Shown: positions 15,839 through 25,012, counted from the first letter of the stretch. The stretch: 40,512 bases of DNA from CAYTQK01 sp964439745 (GCA_964439745.1 CAYTQK010000001.1:1-40512), one strand, 5' to 3'. Program-made: numbers and translations. The notes: generated by a model not told the origin, from the sequence alone.

Positions 15839-18550
15839 CTACGACCGGCCGATGGCTGCCCGCGCCGCGGCCAGGCGGGCGATGGGCAGCCGGAAGGGGG
15901 AACAGCTGACATAATCAAATCCCTGGTGATGACAAAACATCACCGAATCGGGATCCCCGCCGTGTTCGCCGCAGATACCGATTTTCAGTTCCGGCCGGAC
16001 CTGCCGTCCCTTGTCCACGGCCGCGGCCATGAGCCGGCCCACGCCGGCCGTGTCCAGGGTCTGAAAAGGATCCGCGGATAAAATATTTTTTTGCAGGTAG
16101 GCGTCCCGGAAATTGGCTATGTCGTCCCGGCTGAAGGCAAAGGTCAGCTGGGTCAGATCATTGGTGCCGAAAGAAAAGAAATCACTCTCTTGCGCCATTT
16201 CACCGGCGGTCAGAGCGGCCCGCGGGGTTTCGATCATGGTGCCGAAACGAAAATCAATGTCCGCGCCTCCGGCCAAAGAACGCGCCTCTTTCCGAATCCG
16301 CTCGACCTGGCGGCGCATCGCCCGAAGCTCGGCTGCCTCGCTGCACACCGGCACCATGATCTCCGGCCGCGGCTGTCTGCCGTCGGCGGCCAGTTTCGCG
16401 GCTGCCTCGATAACCGCCCGGATCTGGGCTTCGGCAATCTCCGGGTAGGTGACGGCCAGCCGAACCCCGCGATGCCCCATCATGGGATTGGTTTCAGCCA
16501 GGGCGCGGCTGCGCTGCGCCACCGTCTTTTCATCAATCTGCAGGGCGTCGGCCAGCTGGCGGCGATTCTCCGCCGACCGCGGCACGAATTCATGCAGGGG
16601 CGGATCCAGCAGCCGGACGGTTACCGGATGACCGTCCATCAACTCCAGCACCCTTTTCAGGTCTTCTTTCATGTAGGGATACAAATCGTCCAGGGCCGCC
16701 TGCCGCTCATCGGGGGTATCGCTCATGATCATTTTCCGCAGAAAGAAAAGGGGCTGGGCAGCGTCCTGGCCGTAAAACATGTGCTCGGTCCGGAACAGGC
16801 CGATGCCCTCGGCACCGAATTTGCGGGCCGTGGCCACATCTTCGGGGGTTTCGGCATTGGTCCGCACGCCCAGGGTACGAAAGCGGTCGACAATTTCCAT
16901 AAACGCATCCAGCCGCGGATCGGCCGTGGCATCCTGGAGGGGAAGCGCGCCCTCATAGACCTTCCCCCGGGTACCGTTCAGGGTGAAGACCGCGCCCTCT
17001 TGATAGGTGTTACCGTTGATGCGCACCTGCCGGGCCGGGCTGTCCACCGTAATGGCTTCGGCTCCCACGATGCAGCACTTGCCCCAGCCCCGGGCGACCA
17101 GGGCGGCGTGGCTGGTCATGCCGCCCTGAGAAGTGAGAATGGCCGTGGCGGCGCGCATGCCTTCCACATCCTCGGGACTGGTCTCTTCCCGGACGAGAAT
17201 AACGTCTTCCCCCTTGCCCTTGGCCTGGACGGCATCTTCCGGGGTGAACACGATCTGCCCCACGGCGCCCCCCGGTCCCGCCGGCAGGCCCTCGGCAATG
17301 GGCTGGTGTTCTTTTTCCGCTTCCGGATCTACCAGGGGATGGAGAATCTCATCCAGCTGTCCGGCATCCAGCCGGGTTACGGCTGTTTTGTCATCAATCA
17401 GCCCCTCTTTTCGCATATCCATGGCCATGCGCAGGGCGGCCACGCCGGTGCGCTTGCCGGTCCGGGTCTGCAGCATATACAGGTTCCCCGCCTGGATGGT
17501 AAACTCGATGTCCTGCATATCCCGGTAATGGCGCTCCAGGGTGTCGCGCACCTGCCGCAGTTGTTCGTACACCTCCGGCATGGCGGCCTCCAGGGACGGA
17601 AGATGCTCGTTCTGCGTTGTCTTGGTCTGCTCCGAAAGCGGGTTGGGGGTTCGAATACCGGCGACCACATCCTCTCCCTGGGCCGCCGGCAGCCATTCGC
17701 CGTAAAAACGATTCTCGCCGGTGGCCGGATTGCGGGTGAAGGCCACCCCGGTGGCCGACTGGTCACCAATATTGCCGAAAACCATGCTCTGGACATTGCA
17801 GGCCGTGCCCCATTCGTCGGGGATTTTCTCGATGCGGCGGTAAGAAACGGCCCGTTTGCCGTTCCAGCTTTTGAAGACCGCGTCGATGGCGCCCCACAAC
17901 TGCTCCCGGGCATCGTCGGGAAACGCGCTGCCCAGCACCGCCTGCACTTTTTCCTGAAACTGATCGCACAATTTTTTCAGATCGGACACCGAAAAATCGG
18001 TGTCATGGTCATAATTCTTTTGTCGCTTGCGCTCGGTCAGCAAGCCCTCCAGCAGGGTTTTGATTTCGAAACCTTCTTCCGGCTTGATCTCCTCGGCCTT
18101 TTCCATGACCACGTCGGCATACATCATGATCAGCCGGCGATAGGCATCATAGGCAAACCATTCATCCTTCGTCTGCCGGATCAGGCCGGGCAGGGTATGT
18201 GAGGTCAGCCCCACGTTCAAGACGGTTTCCATCATGCCCGGCATGGACTGCCGGGCCCCGGAGCGGCAGGAAACCAGCAGGGGGGCCTCGGGATCGCCGT
18301 ATTTCATGCCCATGATCGTTTCCACGCCGGCCAGGGCGTCGGCCACTTCTTCTTCCAGACCTTCCGGAAACACGCCTTTTTTCTGCATGTAATCGTCCCA
18401 GCATTCGGTCGAGATGGTAAACCCGGCCGGGACCGGCAATCCGAGATTGGCCATTTCCGCCAGGTTGGCGCCCTTACCGCCCAGCAGTTCTTTTTGATCA
18501 GCTCCGCCTTCGGCGGTTTTCCCGCCGAAACGATAAATGTATTTTTTCAT
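15839..18550 (-). CDS. ppdK: Pyruvate, phosphate dikinase
   Basis: A 903-residue cytoplasmic enzyme interconverting pyruvate, ATP and phosphate with phosphoenolpyruvate, AMP and pyrophosphate, for gluconeogenesis or pyrophosphate-linked glycolysis. The order is standard. An N-terminal ATP-grasp domain begins YIYRFGGKTAEGGADQKELL and includes GGKGANLAEM. The swivelling phosphohistidine domain has GGMTSHAALVARGWGK near residue 475, with the catalytic His after the regulatory Thr-Ser pair. The TIM-barrel pyruvate/PEP domain includes the EGIGLFRTEHMF segment near 590, FGTNDLTQLTF near 800, and the catalytic Cys in GICGEHGGDP near 860. The length fits bacterial PPDK. The ATG at 18550 is used because AAGGAGC precedes it by seven bases; an in-frame ATG at 18592 lacks a site. 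A 20-base dyad at 18628-18647 lies upstream. Confidence 0.97.
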   Translation of the reverse strand: MKKYIYRFGGKTAEGGADQKELLGGKGANLAEMANLGLPVPAGFTISTECWDDYMQKKGVFPEGLEEEVADALAGVETIMGMKYGDPEAPLLVSCRSGARQSMPGMMETVLNVGLTSHTLPGLIRQTKDEWFAYDAYRRLIMMYADVVMEKAEEIKPEEGFEIKTLLEGLLTERKRQKNYDHDTDFSVSDLKKLCDQFQEKVQAVLGSAFPDDAREQLWGAIDAVFKSWNGKRAVSYRRIEKIPDEWGTACNVQSMVFGNIGDQSATGVAFTRNPATGENRFYGEWLPAAQGEDVVAGIRTPNPLSEQTKTTQNEHLPSLEAAMPEVYEQLRQVRDTLERHYRDMQDIEFTIQAGNLYMLQTRTGKRTGVAALRMAMDMRKEGLIDDKTAVTRLDAGQLDEILHPLVDPEAEKEHQPIAEGLPAGPGGAVGQIVFTPEDAVQAKGKGEDVILVREETSPEDVEGMRAATAILTSQGGMTSHAALVARGWGKCCIVGAEAITVDSPARQVRINGNTYQEGAVFTLNGTRGKVYEGALPLQDATADPRLDAFMEIVDRFRTLGVRTNAETPEDVATARKFGAEGIGLFRTEHMFYGQDAAQPLFFLRKMIMSDTPDERQAALDDLYPYMKEDLKRVLELMDGHPVTVRLLDPPLHEFVPRSAENRRQLADALQIDEKTVAQRSRALAETNPMMGHRGVRLAVTYPEIAEAQIRAVIEAAAKLAADGRQPRPEIMVPVCSEAAELRAMRRQVERIRKEARSLAGGADIDFRFGTMIETPRAALTAGEMAQESDFFSFGTNDLTQLTFAFSRDDIANFRDAYLQKNILSADPFQTLDTAGVGRLMAAAVDKGRQVRPELKIGICGEHGGDPDSVMFCHHQGFDYVSCSPFRLPIARLAAARAAIGRS

Positions 18551-18627
18551 GGTCTTTGCTCCTTGGTTGATAAATTCTGCTTTTTTTACCAAATTATGCC
18601 ACCCGGCCGGCCACGGAAAAATAATGT

Positions 18628-18647
18628 CAGTTCAGTATTTAGAACTG
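18628..18647. promoter_or_regulatory. Operator-like dyad upstream of pyruvate phosphate dikinase
   Basis: CAGTTC (18628-18633) and GAACTG (18642-18647) form a perfect inverted repeat with an eight-base spacer, about 80 bases before the dikinase start. It lies in the 344-base divergent gap 18551-18894, in which no gene or clear promoter was found. The dyad could be a regulator site; six-base arms can also arise by chance. Confidence 0.3.
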
Positions 18648-18894
18648 CACAGTCTTGTATTTGGCGATACACTGGATGAAAATTTTTCCTGCCGACAGGT
18701 CCGGCTGAAGACAGCGCGCCAGGACGCTTTTCAACTGAAACTAGGCGATAAGACAGGGGAGCCGCCGGCATACTCTTTTTTCAGGCCGGGAATACACCAT
18801 CGGTTGTATTGTTTCTGCGGGTTTCCTGGGTCATTCTGGATAAAACAACTGAACGGTTCCGTGATACAGACTTTTGGCAAAGGAGAAAACCGCC

Positions 18895-19167
18895 ATGAAT
18901 GCCCCCTTGCGCCTGCTGCTGGATAATGATCCCATTCGCTTTACTTCGGAAGGTAAAATATTTATTCTGGATGCAATTTCCGCGGTGAGCCAGACAGACG
19001 CACCCCGGATGCTCTGGGAAAGGATCAAAAAAAAGAATCCTGAAATTGAAAACCATTGCGCAGAACGACCGCTATCCGGTGGTCCCGGAGAGCCGGTCTG
19101 TGACAGTGCCGGCTGGGAGTTGATCCAGGAATATCTGTTTGATTATCTGATCGGCACCAACGGATAG
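18895..19167 (+). CDS. Small protein resembling a BRO-N/antirepressor-type domain
   Basis: A 90-residue protein with a good ribosome-binding site (AAAGGAG, nine bases before the ATG at 18895). The pattern NDPIRFTSEGKIFILDAISAV (about residues 11-31), then PRMLWERIKKKNPEI (about 38-52) and WELIQEYLFDYL (about 75-86), resembles the BRO-N fold of phage antirepressor N-termini, where an initial beta hairpin with IRF is followed by an ‘A-x-x-V’ helix and a basic helix. I am unsure of the match. It is isolated from any phage genes, so a chromosomal role is likely. It precedes the kinase-like gene by 38 bases on the same strand and may be co-transcribed with it. Confidence 0.6.
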   Translation: MNAPLRLLLDNDPIRFTSEGKIFILDAISAVSQTDAPRMLWERIKKKNPEIENHCAERPLSGGPGEPVCDSAGWELIQEYLFDYLIGTNG

Positions 19168-19205
19168 CCAGGCATCCAACGCCTGCCGCTTACCGGAGTA
19201 CACCC

Positions 19206-20825
19206 ATGACCGAAACACAGCCGGATTTTGTGCGGGCCTTGCAGCAAGCCGCCGCCTACCCCCATGCCGTGGAAGGAATCTCTCTGCTGGAAACGCATAT
19301 CTCCTGGGTTTTTCTGACCGGCGCCTATGTGTATAAAATCAAGAAGCCGGTCAGCATGGGATTTCTTGATTTTACCGACCTGGCCAGCCGCCGATACTAT
19401 TGCCGGCAGGAAATCGAACTGAACCGCCGCTTGACCCGAAAGGTGTATAAACGGGTGGTCCCCCTGACCCGGGCGGAAGATGCAATCCGGCTGGACGGGG
19501 ACGGTCCGGTCATCGAATACGCCGTCCAGATGAAGCAGCTCTCCCGTGACGATTCCCTGGAAGTCATGCTCACCGAGAGAGCCCTTGACGACACCCGCCT
19601 GAACCGGCTGGCCGAAATTCTGGCGCGGTTTTACGAGGAGGCGGCCGCCGGTCCGGAAATCGACGCGGCCGGTTCCCGCGCCGCCATCGCGGAAAACTGC
19701 CGGGATAATTTTGACCAGCTGGCAGCGGCCGCCGATGACATCATCGATCATCGCCGCCTGGCGGTAATCCGGGCAGCCACTGACGGATTTTTGGAAAATC
19801 ATGCCGACCGGTTTGACGAACGCGTGCAGCAGGGCAGAATCCGGGATGGCCACGGCGACCTCCGCACTGATCACATCTACTTTACCGACACCGGCATCCA
19901 GATCATCGACTGCATCGAATTCAACCCCCGTTTCCGTTATGGCGACGTGGCCAGCGACCTGGCCTTTCTGGCCATGGAAATGGACGCCCGGGGATATCCG
20001 CGGCAATCGGGGCAGCTGCTCAGCAATGTAATCCGGCATTCCGGCGATCAGCAGCTTTTTTCCCTGCTGGATTTTTATAAATGCTACCGGGCCATGGTGC
20101 GGGCCAAGGTTAACTACCTGCGGCGGCAGCAGGCTGACGTGACGGCCGCGGAAGCAGAACAACTGGCCGCGCAAATCAGAAACTACCTGGGCCTGGCCTA
20201 TCGCTACGCGGTTCAATTCTCCCGGCCGGTATTGTGGGTGGTCTTCGGCCTGATCGCCACCGGCAAAAGCACCGTCGGCCGTGCCGTGAGTGAAGCCCTG
20301 GGGATCCGGCTGATCCGATCAGACGTGGTGCGCAAAGAACTGCTGGCCGACACCTTCCGCCAAACCGGGGTGGGCCGCTTCGGCGAGGGCATGTATACCC
20401 CGGCCGCCACCGCCCTGACGTACGGCACTCTCCTGCTGCGGGCCCAGGAAGAACTGGAGCAGGGCCGCTCGGTGGTCCTGGATGCCACCTTCAGCCGGCA
20501 GGAAGACCGGCAGGAAGCACTCCGCCTGGCCAAAGAAGCCGGCGCTCTGATCATCTTCGTGCAGTGCCGCTGCCGGGAGGAAATCATCCGGCAGCGCCTG
20601 GAAGCACGCGCCGGCAGCGATTCGGTCTCTGACGCCCGCGTGCAGCACTTAGACCGCCTGCAGGCGGTCTTTGAACCGCCGGCGGAACTATCGCCGCACT
20701 GCCTGGTTTCCGTGGACACGGAACAGCCCCTGGAAGAAAGCCTGCGCGCCATTTTTACCTACACGGCCACACCCAACGACTGCCTGGAAAGGGACTGGCT
20801 GGCCCCTGCCGGTTCCGGCCGATAA
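19206..20825 (+). CDS. Two-domain protein: aminoglycoside phosphotransferase-like kinase fused to a P-loop kinase
   Basis: A 539-residue cytoplasmic protein. The N-terminal half (about residues 1-320) resembles the choline/aminoglycoside kinase fold: the nucleotide-binding lobe has SWVFLTGAYVYKIKKPVSMG (about 35-54), where the KIKK lysines can contact ATP. The catalytic loop is DGHGDLRTDHIYF (about 215-227), with metal-binding IIDCIEFNPRFRYGD (about 234-248). The C-terminal half begins with a Walker A motif, GLIATGKST (about 348-356), and continues as a small AAA/zeta-toxin-like P-loop kinase with VVLDATFSRQEDR (about 424-436) and FVQCRCREEIIRQRL. Such fusions (COG2187 with COG0645) are known, but I know of no established substrate. 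The region 20826-21088 after it holds no gene or clear terminator. Confidence 0.85.
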   Translation: MTETQPDFVRALQQAAAYPHAVEGISLLETHISWVFLTGAYVYKIKKPVSMGFLDFTDLASRRYYCRQEIELNRRLTRKVYKRVVPLTRAEDAIRLDGDGPVIEYAVQMKQLSRDDSLEVMLTERALDDTRLNRLAEILARFYEEAAAGPEIDAAGSRAAIAENCRDNFDQLAAAADDIIDHRRLAVIRAATDGFLENHADRFDERVQQGRIRDGHGDLRTDHIYFTDTGIQIIDCIEFNPRFRYGDVASDLAFLAMEMDARGYPRQSGQLLSNVIRHSGDQQLFSLLDFYKCYRAMVRAKVNYLRRQQADVTAAEAEQLAAQIRNYLGLAYRYAVQFSRPVLWVVFGLIATGKSTVGRAVSEALGIRLIRSDVVRKELLADTFRQTGVGRFGEGMYTPAATALTYGTLLLRAQEELEQGRSVVLDATFSRQEDRQEALRLAKEAGALIIFVQCRCREEIIRQRLEARAGSDSVSDARVQHLDRLQAVFEPPAELSPHCLVSVDTEQPLEESLRAIFTYTATPNDCLERDWLAPAGSGR

Positions 20826-21088
20826 AAAATGGTCAGGAATTCACCCTTGCCGGTACCGCCGGCCGCAACGCCGACAGCCTGATCGCCTCCGGCGGAAATA
20901 GTTTTTGATAAACGGCGGCTCATCTTCAATACCCCGATTATTCCACCGTCGGCTGCGGCCGGGAGAAGACAGGTCAGCCACCGTCTGCGACTGGTGCCCC
21001 ACCCGATGGTTCGGGGGATGCGTCCGGGGAATGACGTCCGGAACCGCCCTCGTCAAAAAACCGGTAACCGGGCCTTTCTGCCGGGTGG

Positions 21089-22384
21089 CTACTGGTTCTT
21101 CCCCAGCAGGTGGCCGCCCAGTCGTTTGCCCAGCGCCAGCAGGGTATAGGTCGGGGGCAGCCCCCATGGTTCGGGAATCACCGAACAGTCACAGACATAG
21201 AGGTGATCATATCCCCTGGTCTTGAGATCGGCATCCAGGAGTTCTCCGATCTTGACCGTGCCGCCGGGATGAGCGGCCAGCACCCAGGTTTTGTGAATCC
21301 CCTTGGCCCCGGCATGTTCCAGAATCCGCCGGGCGTGCTGATACCCGGCCTTGAGCTTGTCCTTGTCCGGCTTGCCCAGCCGCTTGCGCACCCCTTCGCC
21401 GTTGCTCAGGCGGCCGCCCAGTTCATCCCGGACCTTGACCATGATCCGCACCACGCTCTTCTGGTGAAAGATGCGGTGGGGGCGGAACCCGGAGCAGGCG
21501 AAAATGACATTGAGCATGCCGGGCAGCGCCATGTCGGTCATGACGTAGCCTTCCTCGGCCAGATGCAGTCCGGCCGACATGGGGATTTCATTTTCATGGA
21601 CCGCGTCCTTGACAAACCCGGCCACGGAAATCAGGGGATCAAAAAAGAAATCATACCCGGCTTCCGCGATGCCGCTGTTGCGCAGGATCAGGGGCGAACC
21701 GATGCCGCCGGCGCTGATGATGACGTCATCGGCGTATACTTTCTGGGAACCGTACTGGACGCCCACGGCCCGGCCGTTCTCCATGAGGACCTTTTTGACC
21801 CGGGCATTGTTGACCAGCTCGGCCCCGTGGGCAAGAGCATCGTCGACAAAGATCCGGGCGTTCCACTTGACGTCGTTGGGATCGCCGTAATAAAAATTAC
21901 CGAACTTCTGGGTCTGCCGGTCCCAGCGGTCCTGGTAGATGAACTTGTTCAGCTTGTGCCAGTCATAGCCCAGGTCCCGGGCGCTGTCCATGATCAGCTT
22001 GGCCTTGGCTCCCATGACATCGTCGGATAGAGGTCCGATGGGCACTTCCTCCCGGATGGCCTCGGCCTCGCGGGTAACGTCAATCCCGTGAGACTGGAGC
22101 ATGGCAAAGGGAATATCAAAACAGGTGCCGTAATAAAACACGGAGCTGCCGCCGGTGATGAGGCCGCGCACCATGCCCACCAGTTGACTGTTAAACAGCA
22201 TGCTTTTAAAGGGAAAACACTGGTATAAGGCATACTGCCAGAAGGCGCCCCGCAGCCGGGGTTTGCCGCCGCGCTCCAGGATCAGGACGGATTTGCCGCC
22301 CCGGGCCAGTTCCCGGGCGACGGTGGCTCCGCCCGGCCCGGTTCCCACCACGATTGCGTCATACTGTTTCTTGCTCGCTGTCAT
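21089..22384 (-). CDS. GMC-family FAD-dependent oxidoreductase
   Basis: A 431-residue flavoprotein that would oxidise an alcohol or similar C-OH group. The dinucleotide-binding motif GTGPGGATVARELARGGK (about residues 14-31) is followed by SVLILERGG, and the second FAD contact is LITGGSSVFYYGTCF (about 71-85). The C-terminal GMC block HPGGTVKIGELLDADLKT (about 370-387) and CDCSVIPEPWGLPPTYTLLA (about 396-415) hold the usual catalytic His/Asn positions, although HPGG replaces the common H-x-x-G-T form. The length is short for the family. The ATG at 22384 is preferred (GAGGGTGG five bases upstream) over the in-frame ATGs at 22399 and 22471. It diverges from the thiolase cluster and shares a 400-base AT-rich regulatory region with it, so a common pathway is likely. 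Confidence 0.85.
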   Translation of the reverse strand: MTASKKQYDAIVVGTGPGGATVARELARGGKSVLILERGGKPRLRGAFWQYALYQCFPFKSMLFNSQLVGMVRGLITGGSSVFYYGTCFDIPFAMLQSHGIDVTREAEAIREEVPIGPLSDDVMGAKAKLIMDSARDLGYDWHKLNKFIYQDRWDRQTQKFGNFYYGDPNDVKWNARIFVDDALAHGAELVNNARVKKVLMENGRAVGVQYGSQKVYADDVIISAGGIGSPLILRNSGIAEAGYDFFFDPLISVAGFVKDAVHENEIPMSAGLHLAEEGYVMTDMALPGMLNVIFACSGFRPHRIFHQKSVVRIMVKVRDELGGRLSNGEGVRKRLGKPDKDKLKAGYQHARRILEHAGAKGIHKTWVLAAHPGGTVKIGELLDADLKTRGYDHLYVCDCSVIPEPWGLPPTYTLLALGKRLGGHLLGKNQ

Positions 22385-22436
22385 CTGCACCACCCTCGCC
22401 ATTGAACGTTGCACTTTGCCTATTTCCAAAAATGCC

Positions 22437-22453
22437 TTGTCGATTGTCGACAA
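22437..22453. promoter_or_regulatory. Operator-like dyad upstream of the GMC oxidoreductase gene
   Basis: TTGTCG (22437-22442) and CGACAA (22448-22453) form an inverted repeat with a five-base spacer. Overlapping it, ATTGTCGACAAT (22443-22454) is a perfect 12-base palindrome. It lies 53 bases before the oxidoreductase start, in the 429-base divergent gap 22385-22813. The arrangement suits a dimeric repressor such as a TetR-type protein, although no regulator gene is in the window. Confidence 0.45.
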
Positions 22454-22624
22454 TAACACCAAACCAATCATCTGTCAAATCTTTTCTCACGCCGGTACCG
22501 GCCGGATCACCTGCTGGACAACGCTTCTGATCATTTTCTTTCTTTCAAAAAAATAATTAAATACAAAATGTTATTTTTATATTGGGTTGTTCGGTATATT
22601 TTTTTGCGGTCGTAGATTTTTTTG

Positions 22625-22654
22625 TTGACTCAGCCGCCGGAATCCGGTTAGATA
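22625..22654 (+). promoter_or_regulatory. Promoter of the thiolase-ligase-dehydrogenase cluster
   Basis: TTGACT (22625-22630) is followed after 18 bases by TAGATA (22649-22654), within a strongly AT-rich stretch (22540-22680). Transcription would begin near 22661, about 150 bases before the thiolase start. Confidence 0.45.
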
Positions 22655-22813
22655 ATATATAAAAAGTGTACAAAAATTTTCCCACACCCAGGCCGACCCG
22701 ACCATCCCCTGAGCACTCGGGCTTTTCCGGCGCCGTGGCGAAAAACGTTTGGGGTTGCGTTCAATGTTTATTCTGATAAATTGGGATCAAGTCGATTCCC
22801 CGGGGAGAGCGCC

Positions 22814-24226
22814 ATGAGAGATGTTTTTGTCATCAGCACCCACATGATCAAGTTCAGCAAGTACCTGAAAAAAAGCATCAAGGATCTGGCCGCCGAGACC
22901 ACGCGGGCCTGCCTGGATACCGCCGGACTGGACAAAAAAGCCGTCCAGGCCCTGTGGTTTTCCAATTCCGGCTGGGGCTACAGCAAGGGACAGGACTGTA
23001 TCCGCGGGCAGGTAGCCCTGCGGCCCCTGGGCATTGACACCATCCCCATCACCAACGTGGAAAACGCCTGCGCCGGCGGGTCCACCGCCTTTCACCACGC
23101 CTGGCTGGGGGTGGCCAGCGGTCTTTACGACCTGACCATGGCCGTGGGCGCGGAAAAGCTTTACAGCACCAACAAAACGGCCATCTTCGCCGGATTTCTG
23201 GGCGGCATCGACATCGAAAACTGCGTTGAAATTGCCCAGGGGCTGTCGGTCTATGCCCTGAACGAGGAAGAAAAGCAGCGGCTGGCCGCGTTCAAACGCA
23301 AATATCAGCCGGCGGCAAACAGCGGCGGCCCCAAAAAGAAAAAACCGGTCAAGCAGCGGGGCCGGGAGATCCGGGACCAGCTGACGGTGGCTGTTCAGCT
23401 CGGGGAAAAGCTGGGGTATGACACGGTCCGCAAAATGAGCCGGCTGTCGTCCGGGGATCATTCCCCGTTCATGGACGTTTACGGTTTTGCCGCCCGCCAG
23501 CACATGAAAAAATACGGCAGCACCGTCGAACAGCTGGCCGTGATCGCCTCCAAGAACCATTTCAACAGCACCCTCAACCCCGAGGCCCAGTACAATTTCG
23601 AGGTGCCGGTGGACAAGGTTCTGTCCGACCGGATCGTCTCCTTTCCCCTGACCCGGGCCATGTGCGCGCCCATCGGTGACGGGGCCGCTTCGGCCATCCT
23701 GTGCGACGAGGGCACCGTCAAGAAACTGGGCCTGTCCGACCGGGCCATCCGGATCCGGGCCTCCATCCTCGGTTCCGGCCAGGAGCGCCCCTTTGATTCG
23801 GACCGGCCCGATATCGGCGAACGCTTGGCCAGGCAGGCCTATGAAACCGCCGGGGTGGGACCGGAAGACATTGATCTGGCTGAAGTACACGACGCCACCG
23901 CCTTCGGGGAGTTGGTCCAGGCGGAAAACCTGGGCTTCTGCTCCCGGGGCGAAGGCGGCCTGCTGGCAGAAAAGGGCGAGACCGGCCTGTCCGGACGTAT
24001 CCCCATCAACACCAGCGGCGGGCTGATTTCCCGCGGTCATCCCATCGGCGCCTCGGGCCTGGCCCAGATCCACGAACTGAGCACCCAGCTGCGGCAGGCA
24101 GCCGGCCGGCGGCAGGTGTCCGGCGCCCGGCTGGCCATCGCCGAGAACGGCGGCGGCGCCCTGGGATCCGAAGAAGCCGCCATGTGCATGCACATTCTGG
24201 AAGCACCGGACCGGGGCACGGCGTAA
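22814..24226 (+). CDS. SCPx-type thiolase (acetyl-CoA acyltransferase family)
   Basis: A 470-residue thiolase-fold enzyme. The nucleophilic Cys86 lies in VENACAGGSTAF, His359 in AEVHDATAFGE, and His409 in SRGHPIGASG. The final block reads ENGGGALGSEEAAMC, where classical thiolases have a catalytic Cys. SCPx-like thiolases also lack that Cys, so this fits the SCPx group that cleaves branched or bulky 3-ketoacyl-CoA. A lysine-rich insertion (GGPKKKKPVKQRGRE, about residues 174-188) is unusual. The ATG at 22814 is preceded by GGGGAGAG. It begins a five-gene run with small gaps: nitroreductase, ferredoxin-ligase fusion and two acyl-CoA dehydrogenase-type genes. It would complete a side-chain beta-oxidation if the cluster is catabolic. 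Confidence 0.88.
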   Translation: MRDVFVISTHMIKFSKYLKKSIKDLAAETTRACLDTAGLDKKAVQALWFSNSGWGYSKGQDCIRGQVALRPLGIDTIPITNVENACAGGSTAFHHAWLGVASGLYDLTMAVGAEKLYSTNKTAIFAGFLGGIDIENCVEIAQGLSVYALNEEEKQRLAAFKRKYQPAANSGGPKKKKPVKQRGREIRDQLTVAVQLGEKLGYDTVRKMSRLSSGDHSPFMDVYGFAARQHMKKYGSTVEQLAVIASKNHFNSTLNPEAQYNFEVPVDKVLSDRIVSFPLTRAMCAPIGDGAASAILCDEGTVKKLGLSDRAIRIRASILGSGQERPFDSDRPDIGERLARQAYETAGVGPEDIDLAEVHDATAFGELVQAENLGFCSRGEGGLLAEKGETGLSGRIPINTSGGLISRGHPIGASGLAQIHELSTQLRQAAGRRQVSGARLAIAENGGGALGSEEAAMCMHILEAPDRGTA

Positions 24227-24266
24227 TTTTGATTCATCAATACCGGAGCAGCAAGGAGCCTTTTTC

Positions 24267-25010
24267 ATGCCTGAAGAAAAAAAAGCAAAACCGGAAAAAC
24301 CCGACCTGAGCAGGTGGACGCCGGTGGAAAAAGTCATCATGGAACGCCGCAGCATCCGCGCTTTCAAAAAAACGCCGCTGCCGGACTTCATGATCCGCCG
24401 CCTGCTGGAAGCGGCCCGTTTCGCGCCCTCGGCCGGCAACGCCCAGCCCTGGAAATTCATCGTGGTCAAGAACCCGGAGATCCTGGCGGCCATGGAAAAA
24501 GATGCCGTCAAGATGGCCAAGCTGTTCATGTGGCTGCTGGACTATTCCCGCAGCCGGTGGCGCAGAATGTTCCTGAAGCCCTGGTCGAAACTGATCATCC
24601 GCCTGCGCTACAATGAACTCCACCCGGTCCCCTTCGGTCTGCTGCGGTCCATTGCCAACGACGAATGCCCGGTGTTTCATCACGCCCCCACCCTGATCCT
24701 GCTGCTGGAAGACCGCCGCGGTGTCTCCTCCCCCCCCACGGATATCGGTATCTGCGGTGAGCATATTGTTCTGACGGCCCACAGCATGGGTGCCGGCAGC
24801 TGCTGGGTGGGGCTGATCAAACTGCTGATGTATCTGCCCAAATGGAAAAAATATTTCGGCGTCAAGTATCCCTATCGGCTCAATGACTGTATCGCCGTGG
24901 GCTGGCCGCGGGTCAAGGCCGACGGCCAGGTCCCCCGGGAAAAACAGAAGGTACAGTGGTTTGTCGACGGCCTTGACATGCCGCCCAGAATTGAAGAACA
25001 GGGAGAATAA
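24267..25010 (+). CDS. Nitroreductase-family flavoprotein
   Basis: A 247-residue FMN-binding protein of the nitroreductase superfamily. The FMN phosphate motif is MERRSIRAFKK (about residues 27-37) and the next block is ARFAPSAGNAQPWKFIVVKN (about 51-70). A central insertion with basic and hydrophobic residues (about 88-125, RSRWRRMFLKPW) is longer than in the smaller nitroreductase at 4217. The dimer/FMN block is DIGICGEHIVLTAHSMGAGS (about 158-177). AAGGAG lies ten bases before the ATG. The stop codon is two bases before the ATG of the ferredoxin-ligase fusion, so the two are translationally linked. That pairing suggests electron transfer between the flavin and the ferredoxin domain, which is an inference. 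Confidence 0.88.
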   Translation: MPEEKKAKPEKPDLSRWTPVEKVIMERRSIRAFKKTPLPDFMIRRLLEAARFAPSAGNAQPWKFIVVKNPEILAAMEKDAVKMAKLFMWLLDYSRSRWRRMFLKPWSKLIIRLRYNELHPVPFGLLRSIANDECPVFHHAPTLILLLEDRRGVSSPPTDIGICGEHIVLTAHSMGAGSCWVGLIKLLMYLPKWKKYFGVKYPYRLNDCIAVGWPRVKADGQVPREKQKVQWFVDGLDMPPRIEEQGE

Positions 25011-25012
25011 TC

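Noticed and set aside
16091..18202. A 703-codon plus-strand open frame inside the pyruvate phosphate dikinase gene.
   Set aside because: It is the antisense shadow of a full-length, motif-complete enzyme. Its translation is rich in Gly, His and Arg with no domain.
20826..21088. A possible short gene or terminator between the kinase-like gene and the GMC oxidoreductase.
   Set aside because: The frames present lack start signals and domains, and no convincing stem with a T-run was found.
22787..24529. A 580-codon minus-strand open frame opposite the thiolase.
   Set aside because: It covers the complementary strand of a clear thiolase, with no ribosome-binding site and no domain.
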